Shown: positions 50,573 through 62,100 of the stretch, in pieces
Position numbering within the stretch: the first letter of the stretch is position 1
Layout of the letters: every line of letters begins with the position of its first letter
Notes under the pieces: generated by a model
Seen by the model: the letters and a program-made list of their open reading frames with translations, nothing else
Told to the model about the DNA's origin: nothing
Database searches by the model: none
Translations under genes and position numbers: made by a program
From: Sporothrix humicola
Lineage: Eukaryota > Ascomycota > Sordariomycetes > Ophiostomatales > Ophiostomataceae
Length of the DNA: 64,000 bases
Reading direction: 5' to 3'
NCBI GenBank assembly: GCA_021396245.1
Contig: WNYE01000001.1
Span: 868,001-932,000 of the forward strand

Positions 50573-53500
50573 GAGACGGCCAAGCGAAAGTATGTCGGCG
50601 ATGAACCCATAAACGGAAACAAAAGACAGAAACAGGACAAGGCGATAAAGCAAAGATGCGACATACAGCAGTTGTCGAATTAGACACTGCCAGATACAAT
50701 GGACCAACTAACTCGACTGAACAAAACACAAAACGAGCAACCGTTTACAAAATACACACAACAATCCTTCAACCAAACACAACATCAACACCAGTCAAAG
50801 CTATGTCCATGGGGAAGAGGAGGTCGACAACACGTTCAACATCATGGGAGAGCCCACTGCCATTTCTGGAAAGCATACGTACAAAGCGTATTCATGATTG
50901 AAATAAGCTAGCAATAATATCAATAATATCAACAAAAAAAATATCAAAGTCAACTAGTTTCTTTCGTAATCAATATGTCATCTGGACGAGCGCAATGTGG
51001 CGTAAATGTACGAATAGAAGACAATCAAATGCATAATTGGGCCCCACGATAGTGCAAGCCACCGCAACTTATTAGTGATGCTCAAATTCTCACAGTACGA
51101 AAAGCAGAGGCCTGGATCATCTGGGTTTAATTTGTATTCTAGGGCAATACGACAAAAGACTTCTGGTATTTTGGTATTTTTCCCCCCCCTTTTGGTCCTT
51201 TGTTGTGAGTGATACAAGTATCGACAAAAGTACTGCATTTTGTTGCGTTGTGTTCTCAGAGTCCACGCGTCATATTTGGTTTGCCCGTCTTGGCACTGCA
51301 TTGTGGGCAAATAGTTTACAGCAAGTTTGAGAAAAGTCGCTGCTACCTGCTGCCATACCAGACAGGCAGGTCTCTTTGACGCAAACCGATGAAGCCATTG
51401 AGAATCCGCTTCAGCCGCGTGTGCAAACACTGTGCTCGATGCCGTGAGTCGTGGGCAATCCGACTATATTGCGCTCGTCTTTCTCTGCGTGAGCACAAAT
51501 AAGTTGCCCGTTTTTTTGTGAGGTTTAGAATAAACAGCTCGTATTCGTCAATTTTGTATAGTCATCAATTTTTGCGAGTGTTAGTGACAATCGCGCGGTT
51601 TTCCCCCCTCACTGTGGCCGCTGGCAGAAAAATCGCAGCATTTTGGTTCAACGAAAAACCACAGAAAATGAGCCCAAAATGAGATGCAAATAATTTAGAC
51701 TGAATCGTCGCTGTTCCTGGAAGGCTGTGCATTTTTTCCCCCAAGCCCTTATTCCGTGGGAAAAAGGCACTGTATTTTTTCCACCTGTTCCCTTTCCCTT
51801 TTTCATTCCCTTGCGCTCATTTTTGTCCCAATGGCCTGTCCGCCGGAGTGGATACTCTGGGGGAGAAGGCCTGTAGTATATTTTATGTAGGCAAATGCGC
51901 TGTGGTGCTAGGTGAGATTGGCTGTTCGTGGGAGTAATTTTGGTTAGGAGGTGCTCCTTTTTTCTACTCTCTTTGCTCTCGTAATCCTCTTCTCATTGCG
52001 CTCTGGCACAGTACCCACTTTTATCCAAAAAAAAAGTAGGAAATATACGGCGAGCTTCAGCAAACGAATTCAAATTAACAGTGAGAGAATGGGGGCTACA
52101 ATGAGCTACCCCTATCACACTGTCATCTGCTGAAGGGCGTTCAACTGGCATGCCTTTTTGCTAACAGCAGATCTTACTCGCCCTCGGCGCTGTCCTGCCA
52201 ATCGATCCCATTCAACGATTTGTGCCTCCTCTCGAGCATCCCCTCATTCTTTCACAGGATCACTGTAAGAGCCTGTAAGATGATCCCAAGAGCCCAAGAG
52301 CCCAGGCACCCAATACAAAGGACCGGTGCTTTCTCCGGGGCCTAGGCTTCTTGGAAGTTCAGTCTGCTTTGGGCCTGGAGCATTGTTGCTTTGCTGCATG
52401 ATGCAGCTCCAAGAGAATTTTGGAAATCGCGCACAAAAAATACCCCTCTTCTCTTCTCTAGAGCCACTTTTGATTTCTCGCTCTGGCTTTGGCGTTTACT
52501 GTCGACTTTCCGTCGTTTTTTCCCTTCCGCAAAATGGGTTTCTTTAGAATTAATTAGCAGCGCATTACTCCGTACTGTTAAACTGCTAATTATCAAATAG
52601 GGGAGGCTTCACGGCGCCGAGTAGCCCCCATTGTCAGCAGAATGCAAGGGGACTTGGAGCACCAGAATGCACAAACGACAGGGATCCCTCTACCTCGGCG
52701 CTCTCAGTCTTGCATGGCTGCTTACAGGGCAACTGGTAGCGAGCCAGCGAGCTTGGTGGGAGAACAGGGAAGCCGCGAAAAAGGGGGGGGGGGGGGAAGA
52801 CCTGAAGGATTCACAGGGAATAGTGTGGCTAAAGGACCGTTTTCATGTTTGCGTTCTGTGGTGCTATTTGTCACTCAATCGCTGACCAAGGAGACACCCC
52901 TCTTCTGCTCCTTGTCTTTGTTAGGCACGCACAGCCCCTTCCAGACTAATAGACGCGAACCGGTGAAGGCATTTTAGAGGGGGAAGCTGCAAAAGCAAGC
53001 CAAATGGCCAGTGGAAAAGAAGAGGGGCTCGCTGTGGTTAAAAAAAAAATGACAGACGAGAATAGCTGGTTCAGTGGGCCATACCCAGTGCAAGCATCCT
53101 TTCCAGGGAATGGTGTGTGGTGGCACGCTGTACAAGAATGGAGACAATGCCCATATTTTCACCTTATTATTTCTTTTTCTTCTTCTTTTTTTTCGTCTCA
53201 TTATTTTTATTTCTTTTTTCTGCTGCGTGTTCCGGACTCTTTTGCTCATTTTGGCATGTCTACATGGTGCGGTACCCTGCAGCATGCCTTGACTCCATTT
53301 CTAATGCACACATGACAAGGGAGACAAGGAAAAGGATCTGAAGGAGCGCCGATGGGCGATAAACGGGAATGGAGAGCGGCAAACCGTCAAAAATGATCAG
53401 AATTGCGGATCAATCCAAGGGGTAACTCCTTGTCGGCCGTATTTCCCTACCGTTTCCCGCTGCATTTCCATTCTTGCATCGAGCATCCATCCATCGCAAA

Positions 53501-54475
53501 TGGCATACCTGAAGGACAAGAATAAACCCCCAAAAATGACACGCCTAGTTAGATTGTCCTCAGTAGTGTAAATACAGGATGCCAATTGAGCTCATGCATG
53601 TCTCACATCGCTTCGCCTTTGACAGCTTGCGGCCTAGAATCTATGCCATATGCTATCTTACATGCGATAAGTGGCAGAGGCAGAATGTAAAAGATGGTCA
53701 CGCTTACCAGAATCTTCCAAAGAGAGATGCTCTACGGGAAGATCCATCGGCGGCCAAAACCTTACTTGCAAATGGCCTGTCAGTCTGATACACTACAGGG
53801 CCTCTGAACACCACAGAGCTCCCAAGGGCGCTCCAGACCAGGCTTCTTCCAGATGTTTACGGTAGGCAATGTGGCATAAATGCCCCCTGAAAGTACTCTG
53901 CCAAGACTTTCGCTTGAACACTAACACTTACACCCGCATTTGGTGGTCAACAAACGGCATTCAAGTAGAAGTGTTTGGACAATCGTGCTGCCATGAGTCG
54001 GCGATCGAGATGTTCTGCAGATAATGTGTATGGAGACCCAACGAGTGTACTGTTGAAAGTAGAGTAAATAAAGGGCAACTCTTGGAATACACACAGAATC
54101 AAATAATCTTTTCATTAAAGGACAGACTTAGTAGTCCAGGATATGCTGGGTTTAAATGTGACAATTCTTCAACAGTAAATTCAGGTTGCTGCTGATTCTT
54201 CACGCGCGGAGTCAAGATCAACTACACACATCAGTAACTAGATACGTAGCATGAACGGGAAAGTCATCAAAGAAAGTACTTTGGTACTGTAGTAATGATA
54301 CAAAACATCGGCTTCGTGTATGGGCCAAAAAGAAGGAAGGTACTTGGTAAAAGACAAATAACAGTAAGCAGAACATGACTGGAAACATGAGGGCACAACA
54401 ACACGGATCAAACATAATGAGGTGGTATTTCGACGAAGAAATAAAGGCATGACATCGAATCCCAGTCGCCAATAG
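50573..54475. other. 3.9-kb intergenic span
   Basis: I see no supported gene. The longest frame (minus, 51430-50978, 150 codons) lacks an initiating ATG and matches no family I know. A 14-G run lies at about 52783-52796 and a TACTCCGTAC copy at 52566-52575. Confidence 0.5.
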
Positions 54476-55085
54476 TCAATTGCCATTGTGACCGTAGCCA
54501 AGGCCACTGATGCAGGCACTGAGAGTAGCATACATCATCTCGGCAGCCTCGTCCGGCGTCTTGGTAGGCCCAAAGCCGACGGGCACATGGTCAGCCTCGA
54601 GAAAGCGGCGAAGACCGTATGAGTAGTCTTGGGGCACCGTCGGGAAGAGAGCGGCCCTGTGGTCAGGGGCAGGCTGCAACGGTGGATGCTGCACTCTCGT
54701 GAAAAGAGCCGGAAGTGTCGGGGGTACCGAGAATGAATGCAGCCGGGTGAGCTTTGGAGTTGCCGGGATCTTGGTGGTCACCGAGACCTCTGGGATCTTC
54801 TCTGTCGGTGTCGGGGGCGTTGGCAGCTCTATCCCTGCTGAGATAGTTGCAAGTGTGGCGAGGTCTGGAAGGTCGATGCTTTTGAAAGAGGCAAGGGTAA
54901 GTGAATGCCCACGAGCTCAATGGTGATATCCAATTTATGTATCAATATATCAATACTATCTAGGGAATGCGTGGGAAATCTTGGACATCAATGGACTTGA
55001 TCCATCATGTGTAACGACGTAGAATGAGAAAACCATACTTCATTGGTGGGATGCAAGTGTCCTGTTGTGTGACGACTGTCTCCAT
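54476..55085 (-). CDS. Small two-exon protein of unknown function
   Basis: Predicted 149-residue protein. Exon 2 (54878-54476) is an open frame with no usable ATG near its start, so a spliced start is needed. Exon 1 (55085-55039) begins METVVTQQDTCIPPM; a 160-nt intron with a GTATGG donor and an AAAAG acceptor brings the frames together. The acceptor has no pyrimidine-rich CAG and the branch point is unclear, so the exon 1 assignment is tentative. The product has no membrane segment or signal peptide. The N-terminal half is Pro/Thr-rich (ELPTPPTPTEKIPEV). The C-terminal half is more ordered: DYSYGLRRFLEADHVPVGFG, then TPDEAAEMMYATLSACISGL and a GYGHNGN end. I do not recognise the family. It lies on the same strand as the NLR gene, about 4 kb beyond that gene's end, with a transposon relic between them. 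Confidence 0.5.
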
Positions 55086-56499
55086 TGTGATGAAATAGAA
55101 CTGTTATCGACGTTTCTGGATGATAGGTGGGATGAGATTAATGCTGAGACGCAAGACGTGATCCTGTGCAGTGATTGGTGACGAAAGTTTGGCAGAGGGG
55201 TTGCGAATGGCTGGTGTTTATGCAGGGTCGCACGCTAGACGAGTGATGTGGATGGTGACCAAACTATATCGTGCGGTAGAGAATGGTCCTGCAGCGATTT
55301 TGAGGTCAAAATATGAAATTTAAAGTACGGAAAATAAAGCGAGAAATGTCTGATGAACGCGACCAAAATATGATATGAATATGTCATCTATGCTGATAAA
55401 TGTTGTGAAATGGCCATGGTGTGAAACTGATCTTATTTCAGATCTTTAGAAGAGTTGATACACGGGATGTGAGGGAATAATATATTAAATCAAAGGGGCA
55501 ATCATTAGTGAACCCATCGTGAGATTGTTCATGTATCCCTCACCATGCTTGATGGTGTATTCTCGGGTACATCGAGTGCAGGCAGATAAACTAAGAGAAA
55601 GCATTAAAAGTACAACAGACAAGCCAGTAGACAAGGCAAACTGTTGCCCATTAGGCCAGTACAGGAAAGTTCCTACGCCTATTATCGTGAAAGTTCCGCA
55701 ACCGGAGGTCGATGTCTCGAGGACGGTGATCGGGATGGGTCCCAAAGCGTCGAGAATCAAGGAATGTGCATCTTTGAGGTGGATGGGACTTCAGAATCCC
55801 ATGGCGAGAACATAGGAGGCCGTCCAAGATGCAAAATGGCCCGATTTATCCGTCATTATCGGATCATGTTGCGGTCTGGATCGAAAGGAACCAATGGCTG
55901 TGGACAGAAACGGGAGGTCAACAACATTGCAAAACAAGTTTTTTTGCTTTTTGGAGTGTCCTGTGAGATACCTACCAGGCAATTATCAACCCTTGGGCCG
56001 TAGCCTTGTGCAATTGACCAATGTTGCAAATACATCTAGATATGTGGCGTCTGTTCACTGTCGGGTAGAGCACGTATCTCCCCGTCAAGGGTGCTTTTTA
56101 CGAGGAACACGTTCCTCCCGTGGGGTCAATTAAGGAAGTGAGCGAAGCTGGCGAGAAGTAAACAAGGAAAATGACGTCAAATACTATTGATCTGATGGGT
56201 AGCCTAGCTCTATCGTGCGAAAAGTGGAAGTATCATACGCCCCGGGTCGAAGACACATGGCCAGAACATGGACTGAGCAAATGCTCCGACGGTCTTGGTA
56301 TCTTACTGGTTTTGGTAGAACGATTCCTCAAATAAAGCTATAGTTTTGCCCTGATATTTAAAAGCCAGCTATCATTGGTTATGGTTTTTTAGAGTTGTGC
56401 AATTTCAGGGACCAAGTGATGTGAAGTGCAGTTTTGTTTTGTTTTGTTGGTGGTTGTGTTTGTGTGCACTTAGGGGATGTCGTTCAGTATATGACGTCA
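55086..56499. other. Intergenic span with a broken coding-like frame
   Basis: On the minus strand from about 55850 to 55485 one frame reads protein-like across a single TGA: SGHFASWTASYVLAMGF before it, SPIHLKDAHSLILDALGP after it. An intron-like sequence (GTAGGT to CCACAG) lies just upstream at about 55975-55897. This may be a decayed gene, but I cannot name it. The remainder shows nothing I can support. Confidence 0.3.
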
Positions 56500-56608
56500 C
56501 AGGGGACCGGCCCAGGCAGCCTTACGCGGGCGGGGGCCCATATTCCCCTAGTGGCAACCGCCATGTCGGCGCCTGCCAAAATTGATTACTTGCCTCCATG
56601 GCCGAAGA

Positions 56609-56622
56609 AAACATGGCGCGCA
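56609..56622 (+). repeat. Left copy of 14-bp inverted repeat
   Basis: AAACATGGCGCGCA; the exact reverse complement lies at 57848-57861. It lies at the edge of the AT-rich transposon interior. Confidence 0.8.
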
Positions 56623-56699
56623 TAAATAAAAATCCACACCAAAACAAAGCCAATTGATCGCGACTATTCTATTATTATTGTACAAAAAGGTCAAAAACC

Positions 56700-57784
56700 A
56701 CTTATTCTGCCGGCCAATTCGTCTTTGTCGGCCACCTACTTTAAGATTTCAGGAATCTGGTTAATCTAGCCATTTATCGTAAATTGTTTTAATTTATCTT
56801 AACTTTCCTCGGCCAATTTTTAAAGGCTTTCGTCGTTTTAGATAGACTGTTTTTTAACCTCTCTTTTTAGCTATACTTATACCCGTTTAATCGGCGCCAA
56901 GTCCGGGGACTACGTATAATTAAAGTATAATTTTAAGTTATAGTGCCGTTTTTATGTCTTTACGATATTTGTTTTACTTGTGCTATAGTTTGAATCGTTG
57001 TTTTTTTTTAAGACGAAAGAATAACCCTTTTAAAGTTATTTGCCGACGATTAACTTTAAAATTTGATCGTAATATACTATAAGGTTTATTTTACCGTTTT
57101 TATTTATTAGTATATTGTACTAAACGAAAGAGTTTTTAAAATCGTAATTAATAGTTACTTAAGTATAAAACTGTTTATATATATTTTTTTAACAGTTTTT
57201 TTTCCGTATATACAATTTAAATAATAACGCTTTTATAACCGTCTCGTAACGCGCACACGGCCTTATAGTCTTTAAAAGAAATATATTTCGTTAAAAAAAC
57301 GAATATAATATTAATCTTCGGTTTTAAAATACTTTTTAAATATTATTTAAACCCAATTTTATCTTCTCTCAATAAAACGTAAAAAAACGTATTACTTTTC
57401 ATAAACTAAACATCGTCGAAAGTTACGTTTTTTTATTTTCCTTTACACCGTATTTTTATAAATATTTACATTAAAGCCGGCGGCATTATATATATCTTTT
57501 TATAATATAATTCAAAAGTTATAACCGTTATTTTCAATAAATTCGGTTAATTTATCGAAATACTCTTCGGTAAACTTTCGTTTTCGTCCTCGCGTTTCGA
57601 AGAGAGGGCCAAAAAAGGAGCGTGATCGATTTTCTCGTAAAATTCGCCAACCACTTCGATTCGAGACGTTATGCCGGCGAAAAACATCGCTATATTGAAA
57701 AGGAACACTATACTACTTCAATATTTCGCAGTCGCCGATGATTCTGACCCGTCTAGGCGTATCTATCACTGGTTTTTTCGACAT
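56700..57784 (-). pseudogene. Decayed Tc1/mariner-like transposase
   Basis: The frame starts at an ATG at 57784 (MSKKPVIDTPRRVRIIGDCE) and meets a TAG after about 23 codons. It then continues in the same frame with a helix-turn-helix-like stretch (YSDVFRRHNVSNRSGWRILR) and GRKRKFTEEYFDKL, as in the N-terminal DNA-binding part of fungal Tc1-like transposases. Further on, about 57310-57280, the frame reads YIRFFNEIYFF. This aligns with the transposase stretch around the second catalytic Asp (normally S-D-E), with the Asp changed to Asn as a C-to-T change on the other strand would do. Many TAA/TAG stops follow. The element is plainly dead. The frame could not be followed confidently beyond about 57240, so the lower limit is approximate. 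Confidence 0.6.
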
Positions 57785-57847
57785 TTTCGACTTTGTTTTG
57801 GCTGAATTGTAAAAGGGAGAAAGACGCGTTTTCCACCAAAAAATTAG

Positions 57848-57861
57848 TGCGCGCCATGTTT
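57848..57861 (-). repeat. Right copy of 14-bp inverted repeat
   Basis: Exact reverse complement of 56609-56622. It lies about 65 bp upstream of the relic transposase start codon. Confidence 0.8.
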
Positions 57862-57910
57862 AAATCCGACAGGGAGCTTGCTTTCCAGGGTCCTTTTTCA
57901 GGGTCCCCTG

Positions 57911-59113
57911 CGCAGGTCGCTCCTTCCTTGTTTCTCCACACAATTCCCAACTGCAACACCACGCACAGCAAGACCAATCGCGTGCACGTCCAACTTTAAA
58001 CGTTGTGCATGATCTCAAGCAACGTCATCAATTTTCGATATTTTTTATGTACCAATCTCTCAATTTTACATTTTGTTCCATCCAGCTGAAAATGTTTATT
58101 TACTTACCCCTTAACATTCTTGAAAATCTTGAACATCAGTTTTTTTTTTTAACAATTTCATTCACCACGTTTTCTACGAAATTTCAAATTCAAATGATAC
58201 ATCCGATCCCAGCCACAACTATTCATTCTCACCAACGTCATTATTTCACTTCCTTGATTTTCTGCCCATCCAGTCTCTTCTTCGCAATGCTCATTCTCCG
58301 CTGTCGGAGATGCAAAGGGTCACCTGCCATTTTACCATATTTGCCACAGTCGTCCCAAATTCTTATTCAAACTCCCGTGGGGGCTCACAGAGATCTCGAT
58401 CCCAAATGAACACGGACACATGTATAACCTTGAAATATCAACAGTTTTTATTAGATATTATTGGCCAGCTCTCTTCACATCTTGATACTCATCCAACTGC
58501 AAATAATCTCATCTTCTAATACGATATCAGACTGTCTTCACGGCCTATCAGCGTTTAACACGACTAAGGGATGCCTGGCTCGACCTCACATCACCGCATG
58601 TCGTCACATAAATGCCCTCCTCATCGACGAAGATCGTATCCTGTTTGAGTAATCGAAGACGATACCGCGTTCCTCTTAAGCCTCAGCTTCCTAACCCGGC
58701 CAAAAAAAATTAATGTCGTACCCATTGTCCCAAGAGACGTCTCGGTAAATGTACTCTGATAACCGGCAAACACTCCAGCATGGGCCACATATCTCCCGTA
58801 TTCTTTTCTGGCGCGAACTGCTTCCTTGATTTTGACATTTGGCAGATGCGACTCAAATGAAACCGAACCTCTCTTGATCATTTGGCAAGAAACAGGCAGC
58901 AGTATCGTGAAATTTCGCCGAGAATTCTGAGATCAGATGTAGGTATTGGCCACTCATAAATATTGGAATTTGTAGACTGAAATGCAAGTCGTCAAACGCT
59001 GCGTTAGAAGCCCGCTAAATGTAGATAAGAGAAGGGAAAAGAAAGAAAAAGAAGAAAAAAAAATACATTCAAAAGCACACCGGCTCACTCCATGTAATAT
59101 TCATTCAAAGCAT
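57911..59113. other. Intergenic span downstream of the NLR gene
   Basis: Moderately AT-rich; no gene is supported. Frames at 58005-58409 (plus) and 58881-58621 (minus) have no recognisable motifs. It probably includes the 3' untranslated region of the NLR gene at its right end. Confidence 0.45.
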
Positions 59114-62100
59114 TCACTCCCCCTTGTGCTCCTGTACTTTCGACACGTACTTGAGCAGCTTCGTGCTTGTGAAGCGCCCGCCAAAGACTGGCTGCAAGTG
59201 GTCGAACAGCGCCAGCGTGTCCTCCTCAGCCACACCAGTGATTGGGTCTGGGTCGTAGGGCAGCATGCGAGACAGGACGTCCTTGGCCTCAAATGCGAGC
59301 TTCCGTGCTTCGTCCTTTCTCTTTGCTGTCTGGTCATTCTCTTCTTCTGCCGCAATACGCTCGGTCATGATCATTGATAGGTGGTACTTTGTGCGCGCAA
59401 CAGCAGCCTCGGGCCAAAAGTTCTTGGCGCCACGCCCGGACGCTTTGCCCAGCGCCGACTTCATCAAGATCTCGGCGTCTTCGAGGCGGCCAAGGTAGTG
59501 GCAGAGCGCCGCAACGGCATATTGGCTCTGAAGGGTAAAGTAGCTGGCGCGACCCTGGAAGCCGAGACGGGCCTTGAGAATGTCCTGGTGCATGTCCAGG
59601 GCCTGCTGCAGATTACCGGACTGCAGCATGATGCAGGCAAGGTCGAAGCGGTAGCGCATGGTCATGGCCATGTCGCTAACGGCCTCGATGATGTTCACGG
59701 CCTTTTCGCTCAGTGCAAGGGCCTCGTCAAACTGGCGCCGGTACATCTTGCAGTAGGCCAGGTGATGGTGCAGCTTGGCAATGGCAAAAGCAGTCCCGCC
59801 ATCCCCGTCCTTGCCAATCTCCATGTAAAGCGCCAGGCACTCTTCGTAGATGGGCTCTGCCTGCCGGAAGTCGTTGAACTGGAGCAGAGTGTTGGCGTAG
59901 TCGGCGCGCGCATTGTTGAGGACGAGCTTGTCTTCATTAGTGACGGTATGTGGATGGCGCTGTTTCAACATGCTTTCCCGGTATTCGAGGATCTTGGCGG
60001 ACCGCTCCTTGATCTCTTTGCGGTGGCTGATACCAAAGTATTGGAGTAACAGGTTGATCGTGATATTGATTTCGGAGCGGAGGTTCTCGTCCTTCTGCGG
60101 CAGTTGATCCAAGACGCGCTCAGCAGAACGCAGCAGTTTCAGCGCATCGCCGTGGATGTATCGCTGCCAGAGCAAAACACCGCCATCCTTGAACAGCTCG
60201 GCCAGTCCCAGGAACGGCTTCACGTTGACAATCGACAGAGGGTCGGCATACGCTCTCTGGAGGCTGAGAACATGTGGAAGGTATTCTTTGAAAGCGTTCC
60301 ACTTGGCCTGTTCCGGCGTGTCGAGTGACGGGCGAGGAAGTCGGTTTCGGATCAGTTCGTAGGCGATACCAAAAATGATATCCCGCTCATCTCGGTTTCC
60401 GTTCATATCCTGTAGAAGCTTGGACTGAAGCAGGCGGTGGACGGTGTAGATCTCGCGGTCGCCCAGTTTACGTTCCGATACGATGCTCTGGCTCTTGAGT
60501 TTGCTGACGATCAGACGAAGACTGAATAAATTTGTTAGTAGATGTAGATGCCAACAATTCCAAGTTAAAGTTGTATCAACTTACCGACTCTTCTTCAGAT
60601 AGGCTGGACCGGGCTTGTCTGGGTTGTTCCACTCCAAAACCTCACGCTGGATGCCATTGCTGTCGAGGAAGGCCATGATCTTGAGAAGCTTCGTCTCATC
60701 CATACTGAGGTCTCTGAGAGCCATGTAAAGAACGCTGTCTCGGCCACTGTTGTCCAGAACGCCACCACCCTCGGCTGCATTTCCAGATCCGAGGCGGGCA
60801 TTTGGGCGCCATTCGTTCCAGTATTCCCAGAATTCAGACAAAGTGCATCCGGAGTTCTTAATGTAACCCGAGACATACACGATCAGAAGCGGAAGACCAA
60901 TCAGGCCGGCGATCTCTCCCGCGACCTTGTACTCTGGGTCACGCAGCGACATCTCTTCAGGTCTCAGTTCTTCTGGCAGCCCAAAGATCAGCAGTTTACG
61001 GCCCTCCTCAATGTCAAGTTCCTGGAGCATGATACGGAAGTAGTTGACCGGCCGTGATGGTGCCGTCAAGCTCTCGTGCCGCGTGGTTATTAAGATGGAC
61101 CCTTGCGTGGCCGATGTCTTGTTGGGCGTGTACGCATCAATGTCTTCCCACCGGTCGACGTTGTCAAGGACCATCAGCCAGCGCTTGTCCTTGACCTGTT
61201 CGAGGAACTCACGACCAAGACGAATGAGCGTGTCCTGGTCGGTGCCGTCGGGTGCCAGATGGAGTTGTTGTGCAATTTGTGAAAAGGTGTCACTGGACCC
61301 GACGGGCGTCTCGGCCTGGACCCAGAAGATGTAGTGGTAGCTCTGTTCGAAGCGCCAAGTGTACTCGACAGCAAGCGACGTCTTTCCCATACCACCCTCG
61401 CCGCTGACGACGCAAACTCGGCCAGGCTCTGACAAGATCTTGTATAGGTTGGCGAGCTCCTTGTCGCGGCCCATAAAGTCCGAGTTGCGCGGTGACGAAA
61501 AGGTGCGCAGCAAGGGCAACTTCTCTGTTGACGACGCCAGTGATGGAGGTGCTGCTGCATGTTGGATTGCTTGCCGTGTCTTCTGGCTGTTGGTGGTCGA
61601 GTTTGTCAAGCGCCGTGCGGGTGCGTCGCGATCGAGTCCCTTTTGGCCTGAGCCAGAGCCAGTTTGGAACATACGATCAATCAACATCTGGCGTGTCTCG
61701 CCGTGGCCACCTCCAGCACGTGAATCTGAATCTTTAGAACCGTCATAGTCCGACATGTCATCCAGTAGATCCAGTCGGCTGGTACCGTCCATGAACAGAT
61801 CGGGTGGCTGCTTTCCTCTCTCCAGATTGAGCTTGAACTGTTCGGTCACAAACGTGTTGAGAACAAACTCTTTGCGCCCGCGCTCGGACATGGCGTCGTC
61901 GCTTTGGGAAAAGATGTCGTCAGAGTCGTCCTCTTCGGATGCGTCCTCGTTTGCGATGGACAAAAGCGCAAAGTACTCGAGATGGCGCCCAATGTGATCC
62001 TTGCAAGCAGTTGCTTCCACTTTGTCACCACAAAGAGGACATATTTGAGTTCCAACATGCTGGCCCGATAGTGTTTGACGCAGCATGGCCTTCATCATGG

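Larger units (their letters stand above)
56500..57910 (-). mobile_element. Tc1/mariner-type transposon relic, C-to-T decayed
   Basis: A segment of about 1.4 kb has an interior (about 56640-57780) far more AT-rich than its surroundings and dense in stops in all frames. It is bounded by a 14-bp exact inverted repeat (AAACATGGCGCGCA at 56609-56622 and its complement at 57848-57861). Further out, CAGGGGACC lies at 56500-56508 with its complement at 57902-57910. The outer and inner repeats are about 111 bp apart on the left and 51 bp on the right, so one side has an indel, or the outer pair is coincidental. The interior carries a decayed transposase on the minus strand. Expected TA duplications are not obvious at the outer repeats, so the exact ends are uncertain. 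Confidence 0.6.

Noticed and set aside
50978..51430. 150-codon minus-strand frame
   Set aside because: It opens at GTG, has no early ATG or upstream splice solution that I could find, and no known motif.
54663..54920. Minus-strand frame overlapping the small gene
   Set aside because: The frame starting MSSWAFTYPC spans the proposed acceptor and has less ordered composition than the overlapping frame ending GYGHNGN. Only one can be the gene, and the latter is better supported.
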